The notes: generated by a model not told the origin, from the sequence alone. DNA of 64,000 nucleotides from Amycolatopsis anabasis (GCF_009765355.1 NZ_VTHK01000040.1:19870-83869); one strand, 5' to 3'. Counted from the stretch's first letter, positions 9,265 to 18,256 are shown. Numbers and translations: made by a program.

Positions 9265-9298
9265 GTGGTGGCCACCGCACCAGGGCGATGGCCACCAC
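9265..9298 (-). terminator. Rho-independent-type terminator after the serine protease gene
   Basis: A perfect 10-bp stem (GTGGTGGCCA paired with TGGCCACCAC) encloses a 14-base loop just past the protease stop codon. On the minus strand it is followed by the T-rich CTTCTTATGATC. The T run is interrupted, as is common in actinobacteria. Confidence 0.65.
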
Positions 9299-9307
9299 GG
9301 GCATCGG

Positions 9308-10120
9308 TCAGGAATTGATCTGCTGGGTGAGGACGGTGTGGTAGCTCATCACACGGGCGTACACCCCGGGGTATCCGGCCTGCGCACAACCACGGCCCCA
9401 CGAGGTGGCGCCGATGAGCTTCCCGCCGGCGACCATCGGGCCGCCCGAGTCACCCTGGCAGGTGTCCACGCCGCCCTGCGGGTAGCCCGCGCACACCATC
9501 GCCGAGCTGATGTACGACGAGCCGTACGCCTTGCCGCACGTGGCGTCGGAGGTCACCGGGACGGTGGCCTTGAGCAGGTAGCGGGACGCCGAACCACCCG
9601 AACTGGTGGTCCCCCAGCCGAGGATCGTGGCCTGGGTGCCGGCCGCGTAGAGCGCGCCGTCCGAGGGACCGGCCAGCGGCAGGGTGCTCGCCGTGAGGTT
9701 CCGGTCCAGGGTCAGCACCGCCACGTCGTAACCGCGGGTCGCCGTGGAGTAGCTGGGATGCACCCAGATCTTGGTCACATTGGCCACGACGCCGGCCGAG
9801 CTCTGCTTGTCCTCCCGGCCCTGCACCACCCGCGTGCTGGACGGCGAGCGTCCCGACACGCAGTGCGCGGCGGTCACGACCTTGTTCGCCTTCACCAGCG
9901 TGCCACCGCAGAACTGGAAATTGCTCGAGTTGGCGAGGAAAACGGTCCAGGGATACTCGTTGACATTCGCCCGGGTGCCGCCGACGATCATCGGCGACGC
10001 GTCGCCGGACGGTTCCGGTGGTGGGGCCGCTCCGGCCGCGGACAGGTTGGACAGTCCGAGCAGTGCGGCCGCGAGGGCCACGAACACCACTCGGATCAGG
10101 CGGCGCAGGGTTTCCGCCAT
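9308..10120 (-). CDS. Secreted trypsin-like serine protease (S1 family)
   Basis: This 270-residue secreted chymotrypsin-fold protease hydrolyses peptide bonds outside the cell. A Sec-type signal with the hydrophobic core VVFVALAAALLGLSNL is followed by a short propeptide and the mature N-terminus IVGG. The catalytic triad is visible as TAAHC (His), YDVAVLTL (Asp) and GDSGGP (Ser). The DTCQGDSGG context puts an Asp six residues before the Ser, which predicts trypsin-like cleavage after Lys or Arg. Three in-frame ATGs lie at 10132, 10126 and 10120; the last is chosen because GGAG sits six bases before it. The gene appears monocistronic, with a terminator-like hairpin 10-43 bases past its stop. 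Confidence 0.93.
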   Translation of the reverse strand: MAETLRRLIRVVFVALAAALLGLSNLSAAGAAPPPEPSGDASPMIVGGTRANVNEYPWTVFLANSSNFQFCGGTLVKANKVVTAAHCVSGRSPSSTRVVQGREDKQSSAGVVANVTKIWVHPSYSTATRGYDVAVLTLDRNLTASTLPLAGPSDGALYAAGTQATILGWGTTSSGGSASRYLLKATVPVTSDATCGKAYGSSYISSAMVCAGYPQGGVDTCQGDSGGPMVAGGKLIGATSWGRGCAQAGYPGVYARVMSYHTVLTQQINS

Positions 10121-10315
10121 GATCATCTCCATTCTGTTGTGCCCCGAAAATGGGGATACAGCTATTTAGACACGGGGAGAGCGCGAACACATCGGTCTGT
10201 CGCTCGAATCGACGCCGACGAAAGGAGTACTGGCCACGATTTCGTGGTGGCGCAAAACCGCCAACGGCGGAATTGTGTCAGGATTTCGAGAAAATCCGCC
10301 GCACCGCGGCGAGGT

Positions 10316-11221
10316 TCAGTCCGGGCGGGTGTGCGCCCGGGCGACGACGACCGGGCACAGCGCGTACGACATCACGGCCTGGCTGGTGGATCCCAGCAGC
10401 ATCCCGGCCAGCCCGCCGCGCCCCCGGCTGCCCACCACCAGCAATTGCGCCCGATCCGCCACGCGGAGCAGTTCCTCGGCCGGGCGGCCGCGCGGTACCC
10501 GGTATTCCACGGAGACATCCGGATACCGCTCCGCCCACTCGTCGAGCCGCTCGGCGAGCACTTCCCGCGCGTGCTCTTCCATCGCGTCGCGGTCCACGCC
10601 CCACCGGGCGTCGTCGAGGACCGTGGTCAGGAACGCGTGGTCCCAGCTGTGCAGGGCGATCAGCTCGCCACCCCGCCAGGACGCCTCCTCGAAGGCGATC
10701 GGGATGGCGGACGCGCAGGCCGGGGAATCGTCGACGCCCAGCACCACCGGCCCCTCGGTCGGCGGTGCGTCCTCGGCCACGTGCGGCCGGACGAAGGCCA
10801 CCGGGCACCGCGCGTGGGCGGCCAGCGCGACCGAGGTGGAACCCGCCAGTGCCCGGCCGAGCGGGCGCAGCCCCCAGGTGCCCAGCACGAGCAGTCGCGC
10901 CGATTCGGCTTCGGCGAGCAGCGCGGGCGTCACGCTGTCCGCGCGCAGCTGGAGCTCGACCTCCAGCCCGGGGACCGCGGCCTCGGCCGTCTCGCGCGCG
11001 GTGTCCAGCAGCCGCTGCCCGCGCGTCCGCAGGGTTTCCTGCAGTTCCTCGCGGATGGGCATCATGCGCGGGTAGGTCAGCGCGAGGTCGTCGACCACGT
11101 GCACCAGGCGCAGCCGGCAGCGCCGGTGCCGCGCCTCGTCCGCCGCCCAGGCGACCGCGCGCACCGCCGAATCGGAACCGTCGACCCCGGCGACGATCGG
11201 AGCATCGAGGCTGCCGGACAT
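10316..11221 (-). CDS. Universal stress protein, tandem UspA domains
   Basis: This 301-residue cytoplasmic protein has two UspA domains (about 8-150 and 155-295). Both keep the ATP-binding G-2X-G-9X-G(S/T) signature: GTWG...GSTS in the first and GSRG...GSTS in the second. Each domain also begins with the usual hydrophobic strand plus Asp (VAGVDGSDSA and VLGVDDSPAC). Family members bind ATP and support survival under stress or dormancy. ATG 11221 is chosen with GGGAGTG about eight bases upstream; a GTG at 11230 is less likely. It is divergent from the CPBP protease gene, sharing the roughly 100-base spacer. Confidence 0.92.
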   Translation of the reverse strand: MSGSLDAPIVAGVDGSDSAVRAVAWAADEARHRRCRLRLVHVVDDLALTYPRMMPIREELQETLRTRGQRLLDTARETAEAAVPGLEVELQLRADSVTPALLAEAESARLLVLGTWGLRPLGRALAGSTSVALAAHARCPVAFVRPHVAEDAPPTEGPVVLGVDDSPACASAIPIAFEEASWRGGELIALHSWDHAFLTTVLDDARWGVDRDAMEEHAREVLAERLDEWAERYPDVSVEYRVPRGRPAEELLRVADRAQLLVVGSRGRGGLAGMLLGSTSQAVMSYALCPVVVARAHTRPD

Positions 11222-11322
11222 CGAGATCACACTCCCGTCGTGACCGCTCCCGTTCCGACCATCCCGCGATCGCGCGGCCTCGGCAACACGACCGGCCCGG
11301 CATCACGCACACTGGATCCACG

Positions 11323-12060
11323 ATGACCACCACGTTCGCCCCGGTCCGCGCGCCTCGACCCACCTCGCGCCGGCGCGCCGCCGCCGTCCTCGTCGCCGTG
11401 TTCCTGCTCGCCGCGGCGACCTTCCTGGCCAATCGCGTGCTGCCCGGCTGGGCGTATCCGGTGTGCGGCGCGGGCACCGCGGTCCTGCTGGTCGCGGTGG
11501 CCCGCGGGTCCGGGCTGCGCCCGCGGGACGTCGGCCTGGACCGGCGGCACGTGCGCCGGTCCGCGTCGACCGGGCTGGCCGCGGCCGGGGTCGTCGCGCT
11601 CGGATTCGCCCTCGCGCTGGCCGTGCCCGCGCTGCGCCCGGTGTTCCACGACGGCCGGGTCGGTGATCCGGGCATCGGCGAGGTGCTGTGGCAGGTCCTC
11701 ATCCGCATTCCGCTGGGCACGGTCCTGGTGGAGGAGATCGCCTTCCGGGGCGTGCTGCCCGCGCTCCTCGGCGGGGACGAGCGCTGGCGCTGGGGCCCGG
11801 TGCTCGGCGCCTCGGGCCTCTTCGGCCTCTGGCACCTGCTCCCGTCCCTGGCACTCGTGCGGAACGCCGCGGTGCAGTCGCTTTTCGGCGGGCTGCCGCT
11901 CGCGGTGATCTCCGCGCTGGCCATGCTGGCGGCGGCCGTCGCCGGGGTCGGCCTGTGCTGGCTGCGGCACGCCGGGCGCGGGGTCCTCGCCCCGGTGCTG
12001 TTCCACCTGGCGACGAACTGCGGCGGACTGCTCATCGCCTGGTGGGTGCGGTTCGGCTAG
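11323..12060 (+). CDS. CPBP family intramembrane metalloprotease
   Basis: This 245-residue polytopic membrane protein is of the CPBP/CAAX prenyl-protease-like (ABI) family. The three conserved motifs are present: EEIAFRG (EExxxR), the His of FGLWHLLP, and HLATN (HxxxN) close to the C-terminus. About seven hydrophobic segments are visible, starting with AAAVLVAVFLLAAATFLA. Bacterial members are linked to bacteriocin immunity or membrane protein processing; no specific partner is seen here. Its stop codon overlaps the stop of the convergent GH88 gene in the tetranucleotide CTAG. Confidence 0.85.
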   Translation: MTTTFAPVRAPRPTSRRRAAAVLVAVFLLAAATFLANRVLPGWAYPVCGAGTAVLLVAVARGSGLRPRDVGLDRRHVRRSASTGLAAAGVVALGFALALAVPALRPVFHDGRVGDPGIGEVLWQVLIRIPLGTVLVEEIAFRGVLPALLGGDERWRWGPVLGASGLFGLWHLLPSLALVRNAAVQSLFGGLPLAVISALAMLAAAVAGVGLCWLRHAGRGVLAPVLFHLATNCGGLLIAWWVRFG

Positions 12061-13253
12061 AGCGCCAGCGCGCGGGCGATCTCCTTCGGCCGCAGGATGC
12101 GCAGCAGCCCTTCCAGCAGGTAGTAATCGGCGTACGGAAGGGAAATCTCCACCCCGTCCTCGCTCGGGCGGTTGCGGGTGCACCGGGCGACGATCGCCTC
12201 GGCGCGGGTCGATCGCGTGGTCAGGCAGGTGCGGGTCAGCGCCCGCAGGATGCGCACCGCGCTGTCCCGGTACCGCGCCTTCCCGGCTGCCGCGGCGAGA
12301 TCGAGCAGGCCGCACGCCATGACCGCACCGGCCGAGGCGTCCTTGATGTCGTTCGGCGCCTGCGGGGCGAGGTAGTCCCACACCGGCACGTGGTCCGGGG
12401 TGAGGGCGCGCAACGCGAAATCGGCGAGTTCGGTCGCGGTCTCGAGGAACCGCTTGTCGCGGGTGCGCCGGTACATGGTGGTGAAGCCGTAGATTCCCCA
12501 GGCCTGACCGCGCGACCAGCACGAGGTCGGGCTGTAGCCCTGCACGGTGCCGGGTCCGCGGGCCGCCCCGGTTTCCGGGTCGAAGTCGAACACGTGCGGC
12601 GTGGATCCGTCCGGGCGCACGAACACCCGCCGCGTGGTCAGGGCGTGCTCGGTCGCGATGGTCAGGTACTTCGGGTCCGCGGTCTGCTCGGTGGCGAACG
12701 CGAGCAGATCCAGGTTCATCATCGTGTCGATGATGACCCGGCCCGCGTTCCGCGGATCGCCGAGCGCGCCCCAGGCCCGGATGAAACGCCCTTTTTCGTT
12801 GTACCGCTTGATCAGCGACGAAGCCGCCCGCACCGCCCCGTCCCGCCACCGCGGGTCACCGGTCAGCCGCCACGCGGTGACCCAGGACGGTGTGAAGAGG
12901 AAACCGAGGTCGTGGGTCCCGGTGTCGTCCTGGCGCGGCGCGAGCTTCCGCGCCCAGTCCAGCGCGTGCTCCCGGAACCAGGTGTCCTCGCTGTACACCC
13001 AGGCCAGCAGCAGGGCGCCCGGCCAGAAGCCGCCGACCCAGTCCCCGTTCTGCGAATAGGTCCACTTCTCGAACCTGGTCCCCACCGGGAACCCGCCCGC
13101 GTTCGGCGCGGTCACGCGCAGTTTCGCGAGCGCGTAGTCGACGGCGTCGGCGAAATCGGGACCCGGTTCGGCCGCGAGGGCGGGGGCGGGAACCGCCGCG
13201 GCGCCCACCGCGACCGCGGTCGAACTCAACAACGCACGTCTGGAGAGGGTCAC
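12057..13253 (-). CDS. GH88 unsaturated glucuronyl hydrolase, Tat-exported
   Basis: This 398-residue enzyme is of family GH88, which hydrates and so releases the 4,5-unsaturated uronic acid left by polysaccharide lyases on glycosaminoglycan fragments. The N-terminus has a twin-arginine signal (SRRALLSS followed by an Ala-rich core and ALA-AEP). The (alpha/alpha)6-barrel motifs include WVGGFWPGALLLAW, HDLGFLF (catalytic Asp region), DTMMNLDLL (second conserved Asp), CWSRGQAWGIYGF, and DASAGAVMACGLL. GTG 13253 follows GAAGGGCGG. The gene is single, convergent with the CPBP gene, and has an AT-rich dyad in its promoter region. It fits functionally with the GH84 enzyme, but no lyase gene is in the window. 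Confidence 0.88.
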   Translation of the reverse strand: MTLSRRALLSSTAVAVGAAAVPAPALAAEPGPDFADAVDYALAKLRVTAPNAGGFPVGTRFEKWTYSQNGDWVGGFWPGALLLAWVYSEDTWFREHALDWARKLAPRQDDTGTHDLGFLFTPSWVTAWRLTGDPRWRDGAVRAASSLIKRYNEKGRFIRAWGALGDPRNAGRVIIDTMMNLDLLAFATEQTADPKYLTIATEHALTTRRVFVRPDGSTPHVFDFDPETGAARGPGTVQGYSPTSCWSRGQAWGIYGFTTMYRRTRDKRFLETATELADFALRALTPDHVPVWDYLAPQAPNDIKDASAGAVMACGLLDLAAAAGKARYRDSAVRILRALTRTCLTTRSTRAEAIVARCTRNRPSEDGVEISLPYADYYLLEGLLRILRPKEIARALAL

Positions 13254-13289
13254 GGCAGCCGCCCTTCGTTCGGGTGCATCGACCGCCTA

Positions 13290-13326
13290 TTCATACACCA
13301 ATGTGATTGTTATTCACGTATATGAA
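13290..13326. promoter_or_regulatory. AT-rich inverted repeat upstream of the GH88 gene
   Basis: The arms TTCATACAC (13290-13298) and GTATATGAA (13318-13326) are inverted copies matching at 8 of 9 positions across a 19-base spacer. The stretch is conspicuously AT-rich for this genome and lies 37-73 bases before the GH88 start, on the far side of which a DinB gene ends. It may be an operator or part of the promoter; no regulator is assigned. Confidence 0.4.
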
Positions 13327-13330
13327 CACA

Positions 13331-13921
13331 TCACCTCCCTTCGGCTTCCCGGGCCACCCGTTCCAGCCGGTGCCGGTAGTCCGCCCACCATTCCCGGTCG
13401 CCCGGTGGCAGATTGTCGCTGTCCTGCCGCAGCCCGGCGGCCCCGTCGATGAGTTCGCGGACGATGTCGGCGTGCCCGGCGTGCCGGTGGGTCTCGGCGA
13501 TCATGTGGATCAGGATCCGGTGCAGGGTCACCTCGTTCCGGTCGGCCGGCCAGTGCGGCACCCGGCCGGGGGAATCCAGTGCCAGCGCCTCGATCGTGGC
13601 GTCCGAATGCGCCCACGCGCGGTGGTACAGCCCGACGATCTCCGCGCGTGACTCGTCCGCGGTCGCCCACATGTCCGCGTTGGGTTCCGCGTCATCGGCG
13701 AACCACGGCAGCGACTCGCCGGACGGCCGCCCGAAGGTGTCCCCGAAGTACCCCAGCTCGCAGCTGGCCACGTGCTTGATCAGCCCCAGGAGATTGGTGC
13801 CGGTCGGCGTCAGCGGGCGGCGGATGTCGTACTCCGAGAGCCCGTCGAGCTTCCACAGCAGGGCATCGCGGGCGATCTGGAGGTAACGGTGCAGAGCCGA
13901 CTTCGGGTCCGATGCGGTCAT
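13331..13921 (-). CDS. DinB family protein (DUF664-type)
   Basis: This 196-residue protein has the DinB/DUF664 four-helix bundle. The conserved metal-site histidines are visible as LLGLIKHVASCELGYFGD, then TLHRILIHMIAETHRHAGHADIVRELIDG near residues 145-165; the H-x3-H spacing in the last segment is typical. Family members include metal-dependent thiol S-transferases such as bacillithiol or mycothiol enzymes, so a mycothiol-dependent transferase is possible but unproven. ATG 13921 is preferred because it begins the conserved domain; the reading frame stays open to an upstream start at 13951. Confidence 0.85.
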   Translation of the reverse strand: MTASDPKSALHRYLQIARDALLWKLDGLSEYDIRRPLTPTGTNLLGLIKHVASCELGYFGDTFGRPSGESLPWFADDAEPNADMWATADESRAEIVGLYHRAWAHSDATIEALALDSPGRVPHWPADRNEVTLHRILIHMIAETHRHAGHADIVRELIDGAAGLRQDSDNLPPGDREWWADYRHRLERVAREAEGR

Positions 13922-13957
13922 ACCCGGCAGCCTGCCACCCGGCACCGACAAAACCGG

Positions 13958-14521
13958 TCAGATGCCCAGGGCGTGCACCGGCCGCAACAACTGCTGCAGG
14001 AATTCGAGGTAGAGCCGCACGACGCTGAACGGGCCCCCGCCCACGATCGCCCACCCCGCGACCACCGCGATGACGGCCAGGACGAACGCGGCCGCGTTGA
14101 CCCGCCGGGGGCGCTGCAGCATGGCGGCGATCAGCGCGAACGGCAGGCCGCCGCCGAAATACGCCAGCGCGATCTGCACACCCGGGGGGAAGAAGGCGCC
14201 GAAGGTCACCGTCGCGGCATATCCCCAGCCGGCGAACCCGAGCCCGCCCACCAGCAGGACCCACACCACCTTGCCCCGCGGGTCGTCGGCCACCCAGGAC
14301 AGTTCCCCGGTGCGGGCCACGAGCACCGCCAGCCCCGCGACGAGCAGAACCAGCAACAGGAACAGCAGCGACAGCGCCCCGTTGGACAACTCGGCCAGCG
14401 AACGGAACCCGTAGTCCGGGTGCACCCCGCCGACGAGCAACAAGGCGACCGTGCCCAGGGTCAGCGAGGCGATCAGCCAGACGAACACCAGTTGCACCGC
14501 GTACCGCGCCGGAGAGATCAC
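13958..14521 (-). CDS. Integral membrane protein of unknown function
   Basis: This 187-residue protein has about five hydrophobic segments: an N-terminal one around VQLVFVWLIASLTLGTVALLL, a second LSLLFLLLVLLVAGLAVLVA, then VVWVLLVGGLGFAGWGYAA, a segment near GVQIALAYFGGG, and AAAFVLAVIAVVAGWAIV. No catalytic motif or known family is recognised. It is 36 bases upstream of the DinB gene on the same strand and may be cotranscribed with it. It is divergent from the secreted protease gene. Confidence 0.65.
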   Translation of the reverse strand: MISPARYAVQLVFVWLIASLTLGTVALLLVGGVHPDYGFRSLAELSNGALSLLFLLLVLLVAGLAVLVARTGELSWVADDPRGKVVWVLLVGGLGFAGWGYAATVTFGAFFPPGVQIALAYFGGGLPFALIAAMLQRPRRVNAAAFVLAVIAVVAGWAIVGGGPFSVVRLYLEFLQQLLRPVHALGI

Positions 14522-14671
14522 GGTGGTATTCAGGCAGAAGCCCGTCCGGGTTGTCCAGCGCGACCCGGCCTGTGAGGGTGCTGTGGGGTTGCTGTGGGTT
14601 CGCCGCGGAACGCCGCGTTTCCCGCATCCCTATGCTGTTCTTGTTCCCGGACGACCGGAAGGGGAGGCTGG

Positions 14672-15403
14672 ATGCGCGGGCTGCTGGTGGTGTGCCTGCT
14701 GGTCCTCGCCACCCTGGTGGCCACGGCCGACGTACCCGCCGTTTCCGGCGCCGCCGCCCCGGAAACGGCCCGGTTCGAGGTGACCCCGGTGGGCGCCCTG
14801 TTCGACTGGGACGACGGGGAACTCGGGGAGCACTACTGCACCGGCAGCGTGGTGGACAGTCCCGCGGGGAACCTGATCGTGACCGCCGCGCACTGCCTGG
14901 ACTCCTCGGCCGCCGAGGACATCGCCTTCGTGCCCGGGTACCACAACGGCATGGCGCCGTACGGAATCTGGACCGCGAGCCAGGTGATCGTGGACCCCCG
15001 GTGGTCGGCAGCCGCGGATCCCGATTTCGACATCGGGTTCGTCGTCGTGGGCCAGGCGGGAAATCCGCGGCCGATCGAGGCGGTCACCGGCGCGAACCGG
15101 CTCGCCACCGGCCGCGGGTTCGTCAACGACGTGACGCTCACCGGCTATCCGGACGACACCGACACCCCGCTGATCGCCCACGGCCGCACCACCGCGGCGG
15201 ACGACCACCAGATCAAGGTGGACAGCCCGGGGTTCGAGGACGGCACGAGCGGCAGCCCGTGGGTGCTGCCCGGCGAACCCGGCACCGTCATCGGCGTGGT
15301 CGGCGGTTACCAGCTCGGCGGGGACGAACCCGACATTTCCTACAGCACCTATTTCGACGACGAGATCGCGAACCTCTACCGGCTCGCCACGTCAACGAGC
15401 TGA
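14672..15403 (+). CDS. Secreted trypsin-like serine peptidase
   Basis: This 243-residue secreted protein has a chymotrypsin-like fold. A signal peptide (LLVVCLLVLATLVATADVPA) is followed by the triad TAAHCLD (His), DFDIGFVVV (Asp) and GTSGSPWV (Ser). The G-T-S-G-S-P serine motif resembles glutamyl endopeptidase/V8-like and trypsin_2 members rather than canonical GDSGGP trypsins. ATG 14672 has GGGGAGG five bases upstream, which decides the start over the ATG at 14594. The gene stands alone, divergent from the membrane-protein gene on its left. Confidence 0.85.
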   Translation: MRGLLVVCLLVLATLVATADVPAVSGAAAPETARFEVTPVGALFDWDDGELGEHYCTGSVVDSPAGNLIVTAAHCLDSSAAEDIAFVPGYHNGMAPYGIWTASQVIVDPRWSAAADPDFDIGFVVVGQAGNPRPIEAVTGANRLATGRGFVNDVTLTGYPDDTDTPLIAHGRTTAADDHQIKVDSPGFEDGTSGSPWVLPGEPGTVIGVVGGYQLGGDEPDISYSTYFDDEIANLYRLATSTS

Positions 15404-15494
15404 CCGCCCGCCACACCGGACGTGTCAACACACGTCGACACGATCCGCGATACGCTTCCGTCGAGAACACGCACGACCGCATCGGGGACGGTGA

Positions 15495-16349
15495 ATGACT
15501 CACACGACCGGCTCCGCGCCGGATGCGCCGGAAGGCGTCGACACGGAGAAGCCGTCGGCGGCCCGCATGTACGACTGGTACCTGGGCGGCGACCAGAACT
15601 GGGCCGTGGACCGCGAGTTCGGCAGAAGGGTCGAGGCGATCTTTCCGCTGATCAAGGAGGTCGCCCGGCAGAACCGGCAGTTCCTGGGGAGAGTCGTGCG
15701 GGCCGCGCTGGACGCCGGGTTCCGGCAGTTCCTGGACATCGGCTCCGGCGTGCCGACCGTCGGCAACGTGCACGAGGTCGTGGCCGAGAACCTGCCCGAG
15801 GGCGAGGAAGCCACCGTCGTCTACGTGGACTACGAGCCGGTCGCCGCGGCGCACGCGACGCTGCTCCTGGAACGGCACGGCGCGACGGGCTGGGCCGCGA
15901 TGGTGCAGGAAGACCTGCGGAATCCCGAAAACATCTTCCGCGACCCGACGACCCGCCGGTTGATCGACTTCCGGAAGCCGGTGTGCCTGCTCATGGTCGC
16001 GGTGTTCCAGTTCGTCGGCGACGACGACCACCCGGTGGACCTGGTCGAGCGCTACCGCCGCGAACTCGCCCCGGGCAGCTGGCTGGCCCTTTCGCATCTC
16101 GCCTGCGACGAGGCCTCCCCCGCCGATCAGGCGGCGATCCGCGAATTCGTCGACGCCTACGTGCACACCTCCAACCCGGCGTGGCTGCGGGACCGGTCCG
16201 AAGTGGAACCGCTCTTCGGCGACTGGCCGTTGATCGAGCCGGGGCTGACCCACCTGCCGGACTGGCGACCGGACCGCGCGCCGAATCCGCTCGAGGCCAA
16301 GGCTCGTCCGTTCTGGTGGTGCGGGGTGGCGGAGAAACCCGGCCGCTGA
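15495..16349 (+). CDS. SAM-dependent methyltransferase, DUF574 type
   Basis: This 284-residue protein is of the DUF574 (Methyltransf_19) family, common and multi-copy in actinomycetes. Family hallmarks are the N-terminal SAARMYDWYLGGDQNWAVDR, the SAM-site region FLDIGSGVPTVGNVHE, VVYVDYEPVAAAHATLLL and the C-terminal LPDWRPD. The methyl acceptor is unknown for the whole family. A paralogue lies at 38201-39052 in this window. It converges on the ChaA-like gene with a gap of only seven bases. Confidence 0.9.
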   Translation: MTHTTGSAPDAPEGVDTEKPSAARMYDWYLGGDQNWAVDREFGRRVEAIFPLIKEVARQNRQFLGRVVRAALDAGFRQFLDIGSGVPTVGNVHEVVAENLPEGEEATVVYVDYEPVAAAHATLLLERHGATGWAAMVQEDLRNPENIFRDPTTRRLIDFRKPVCLLMVAVFQFVGDDDHPVDLVERYRRELAPGSWLALSHLACDEASPADQAAIREFVDAYVHTSNPAWLRDRSEVEPLFGDWPLIEPGLTHLPDWRPDRAPNPLEAKARPFWWCGVAEKPGR

Positions 16350-16356
16350 CCGGAGT

Positions 16357-17457
16357 TCACGGGCTGACGGCGAGGAACACGAAACCGGCGAACAGGGCCA
16401 GGTGCACCCCGCTCTGCAGCAGGGTGGCCCGGCCCGGGACGACGGTCAGCACGCTGACCACCATGGTGAGCGCCAGCAGGACCATCTCCGTGGCGCCGAG
16501 ACCGAGCACCAGCGGGCCGTCCAGCCACACCGTGGCGACCGCGATCGCCGGAATGGTCAGCCCGATGCTCGCCATCGCCGAGCCGAGCGCGAGGTTCAGG
16601 CTGGTCTGGATCCGGTCCCGCCGCGCCGCGCGCACCGCGGCGAGGGTCTCCGGCAGCAGCACCAGCATCGCGATCACGACGCCGACCACCGACAGCGGCA
16701 ACCCGGCCGCCGCGACCCCGGCCTCGATCGCGGGCGAAACCGCCTTGGCGTCGCCGACGACGGCGACGAGCGCCACGATCAGCAGCACCAGGCTCACCAA
16801 GGTTTCCGCCGTGCTCGGCGGCGCGGCGTGGTCTTCGCCGTCGATGACGCCGCCGTCCTTGGCGACCGGCAGGAAGTAGTCCCGATGGCGGAACGTCTGC
16901 ATGGCCACGAACAACCCGTACAACGCGAGCGAGGCCACCGCGGCGAAGGCCAGTTGCGCGGCGGAGAACTCCGGGCCCGGGCGGGTGGTGGTGAACGTGG
17001 GCAGCACCAGGCTGAGCGTGGCCAGGGTCGCCACGGTCGCGAGCGCTCCGCCGGTGCCCTCGGCGTTGAACACCGCGACGCGGTGCCGCAACGCGCCCAC
17101 CAGTAGCGAAAGCCCCACGATTCCGTTGCAGGTGATCATCACCGCGGCGAAGACCGTGTCCCGGGCCAGCGATGCCGCGCCCGGCTTTCCGTCGGCCATC
17201 AACGTGACGATCAGCGCGACCTCGATCACCGTCACCGCGACCGCCAGCACCAGCGAACCGAACGGCTCGCCGACCCGGTGCGCGACCACCTCGGCGTGGT
17301 GCACCGCCGCGAGCACGGCCCCGGCCAGGCAGAGCGCGACCACGGCCACCAGGACCGGAGGCAGTGTCCGCCCCCAGCTGAGCATCAGCGCCACCACGGC
17401 GATCACCGGCACGACCACGGTCCACCGGGTGGTCAGGGAGCGGAGCGGCACGGCCAT
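16357..17457 (-). CDS. chaA: ChaA-type calcium/proton antiporter
   Basis: This 366-residue integral membrane protein of the CaCA superfamily exchanges Ca2+ (or Na+/K+) for protons. Two alpha-repeats are visible: HRVGEPFGSLVLAVAVTVIE plus VMITCNGIVGLSLL in the first half, and LPETLAAVRAARRDRIQTSL plus LALGSAMASIGLTIPA in the second, each with the conserved acidic residue. About ten or eleven membrane segments are seen, separated by an acidic loop near residue 205. ATG 17457 is used; a GTG at 17463 is in frame. The next upstream gene on this strand is the DUF2127 membrane protein, 55 bases away. Confidence 0.88.
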   Translation of the reverse strand: MAVPLRSLTTRWTVVVPVIAVVALMLSWGRTLPPVLVAVVALCLAGAVLAAVHHAEVVAHRVGEPFGSLVLAVAVTVIEVALIVTLMADGKPGAASLARDTVFAAVMITCNGIVGLSLLVGALRHRVAVFNAEGTGGALATVATLATLSLVLPTFTTTRPGPEFSAAQLAFAAVASLALYGLFVAMQTFRHRDYFLPVAKDGGVIDGEDHAAPPSTAETLVSLVLLIVALVAVVGDAKAVSPAIEAGVAAAGLPLSVVGVVIAMLVLLPETLAAVRAARRDRIQTSLNLALGSAMASIGLTIPAIAVATVWLDGPLVLGLGATEMVLLALTMVVSVLTVVPGRATLLQSGVHLALFAGFVFLAVSP

Positions 17458-17511
17458 GATCACACGCTGCCAGACCGGACGCCGATCCGCCGAGCGAACC
17501 GCCCGCGCGGG

Positions 17512-17991
17512 TCAGCCTGCCCGGCGCAGCTGCCGGTATTCGCGCAGCACCAGCACGATGATGACCAGATCGAGGGCGGCGAAGAACGGCAACGCGATCG
17601 AGTGGGTGTGCACCGCCCGCACGATCTCGAACACCACGAAGGCCGCGAGGACGACCGCGGCGACCGGGTAGGCGGGCCGGAACTCGCGGGCCAGTGCGAC
17701 CACCAGGCCGAGTTTGATCACCCCGTGCGCGAGCAGGTAGGCCACGGCGAACGTCTTCGTGCCGCCGTCGGCGAAGTTCTCGGCGGCGGTCCGCAGGTGC
17801 CGGGCCAGCGTGCCCGCCGGATCGCCGAGCAGGTCGCGGGTCACCACCGCGTGCGCGAATCCGGTGATCGCCGAGGCCGGGAGCAGGGCGAGCAGCAGGC
17901 CGCCGAGGAGCTGGAGGCCGCCGTCGAGTCCCTTGATCGCGATCGCGACCCGGAACCACCGCTCGGTCGCGTTCGCGGATGACCTGGACAT
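17512..17991 (-). CDS. DUF2127 family membrane protein
   Basis: This 159-residue membrane protein has four hydrophobic segments. The N-terminal RVAIAIKGLDGGLQLLGGLLL and the central KTFAVAYLLAHGVIKLGLVVALAR are typical of DUF2127. The function is unknown. ATG 17991 is chosen because the conserved domain begins right after it; the open frame extends further upstream without family similarity. It probably forms a short transcript with the downstream ChaA-like gene. Confidence 0.8.
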   Translation of the reverse strand: MSRSSANATERWFRVAIAIKGLDGGLQLLGGLLLALLPASAITGFAHAVVTRDLLGDPAGTLARHLRTAAENFADGGTKTFAVAYLLAHGVIKLGLVVALAREFRPAYPVAAVVLAAFVVFEIVRAVHTHSIALPFFAALDLVIIVLVLREYRQLRRAG

Positions 17992-18049
17992 CTGCCTCAC
18001 CCTGCCGGATCGTGCGGCGATCGGCAGCGTGAGCTTCGTCAACGCCCGG

Positions 18050-18256
18050 TCAGCCCGGTTCCTTGCTCGACTTGTTGTAGGCCATCCCGCCGCTGACCCC
18101 CGAACACACGCAGCCGCGGTCGTGCCCGCCGGCCATCGTCGCGGCGCAGTACCGGGCCGCGACCACGTCGTGCGCGCTCCACGGGTGGGCGCATACGGCA
18201 CAAACCGCTTCGGTTCGGCCTTCGGCTTCTGGTGAGGTTTCCGGGCCCGACGTCAT
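18050..18256 (-). CDS. RGCVC-type small cysteine-rich protein
   Basis: This 68-residue protein has a two-part Cys/His pattern: VCAVCAHPWSAHD (residues 18-30) and RYC...RGCVC (residues 45-51). It resembles the small actinobacterial RGCVC proteins, and the cysteines could bind zinc. The function is unknown. It is divergent from the DUF6292 gene and lies 58 bases upstream of the DUF2127 gene on the same strand. Confidence 0.7.
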   Translation of the reverse strand: MTSGPETSPEAEGRTEAVCAVCAHPWSAHDVVAARYCAATMAGGHDRGCVCSGVSGGMAYNKSSKEPG

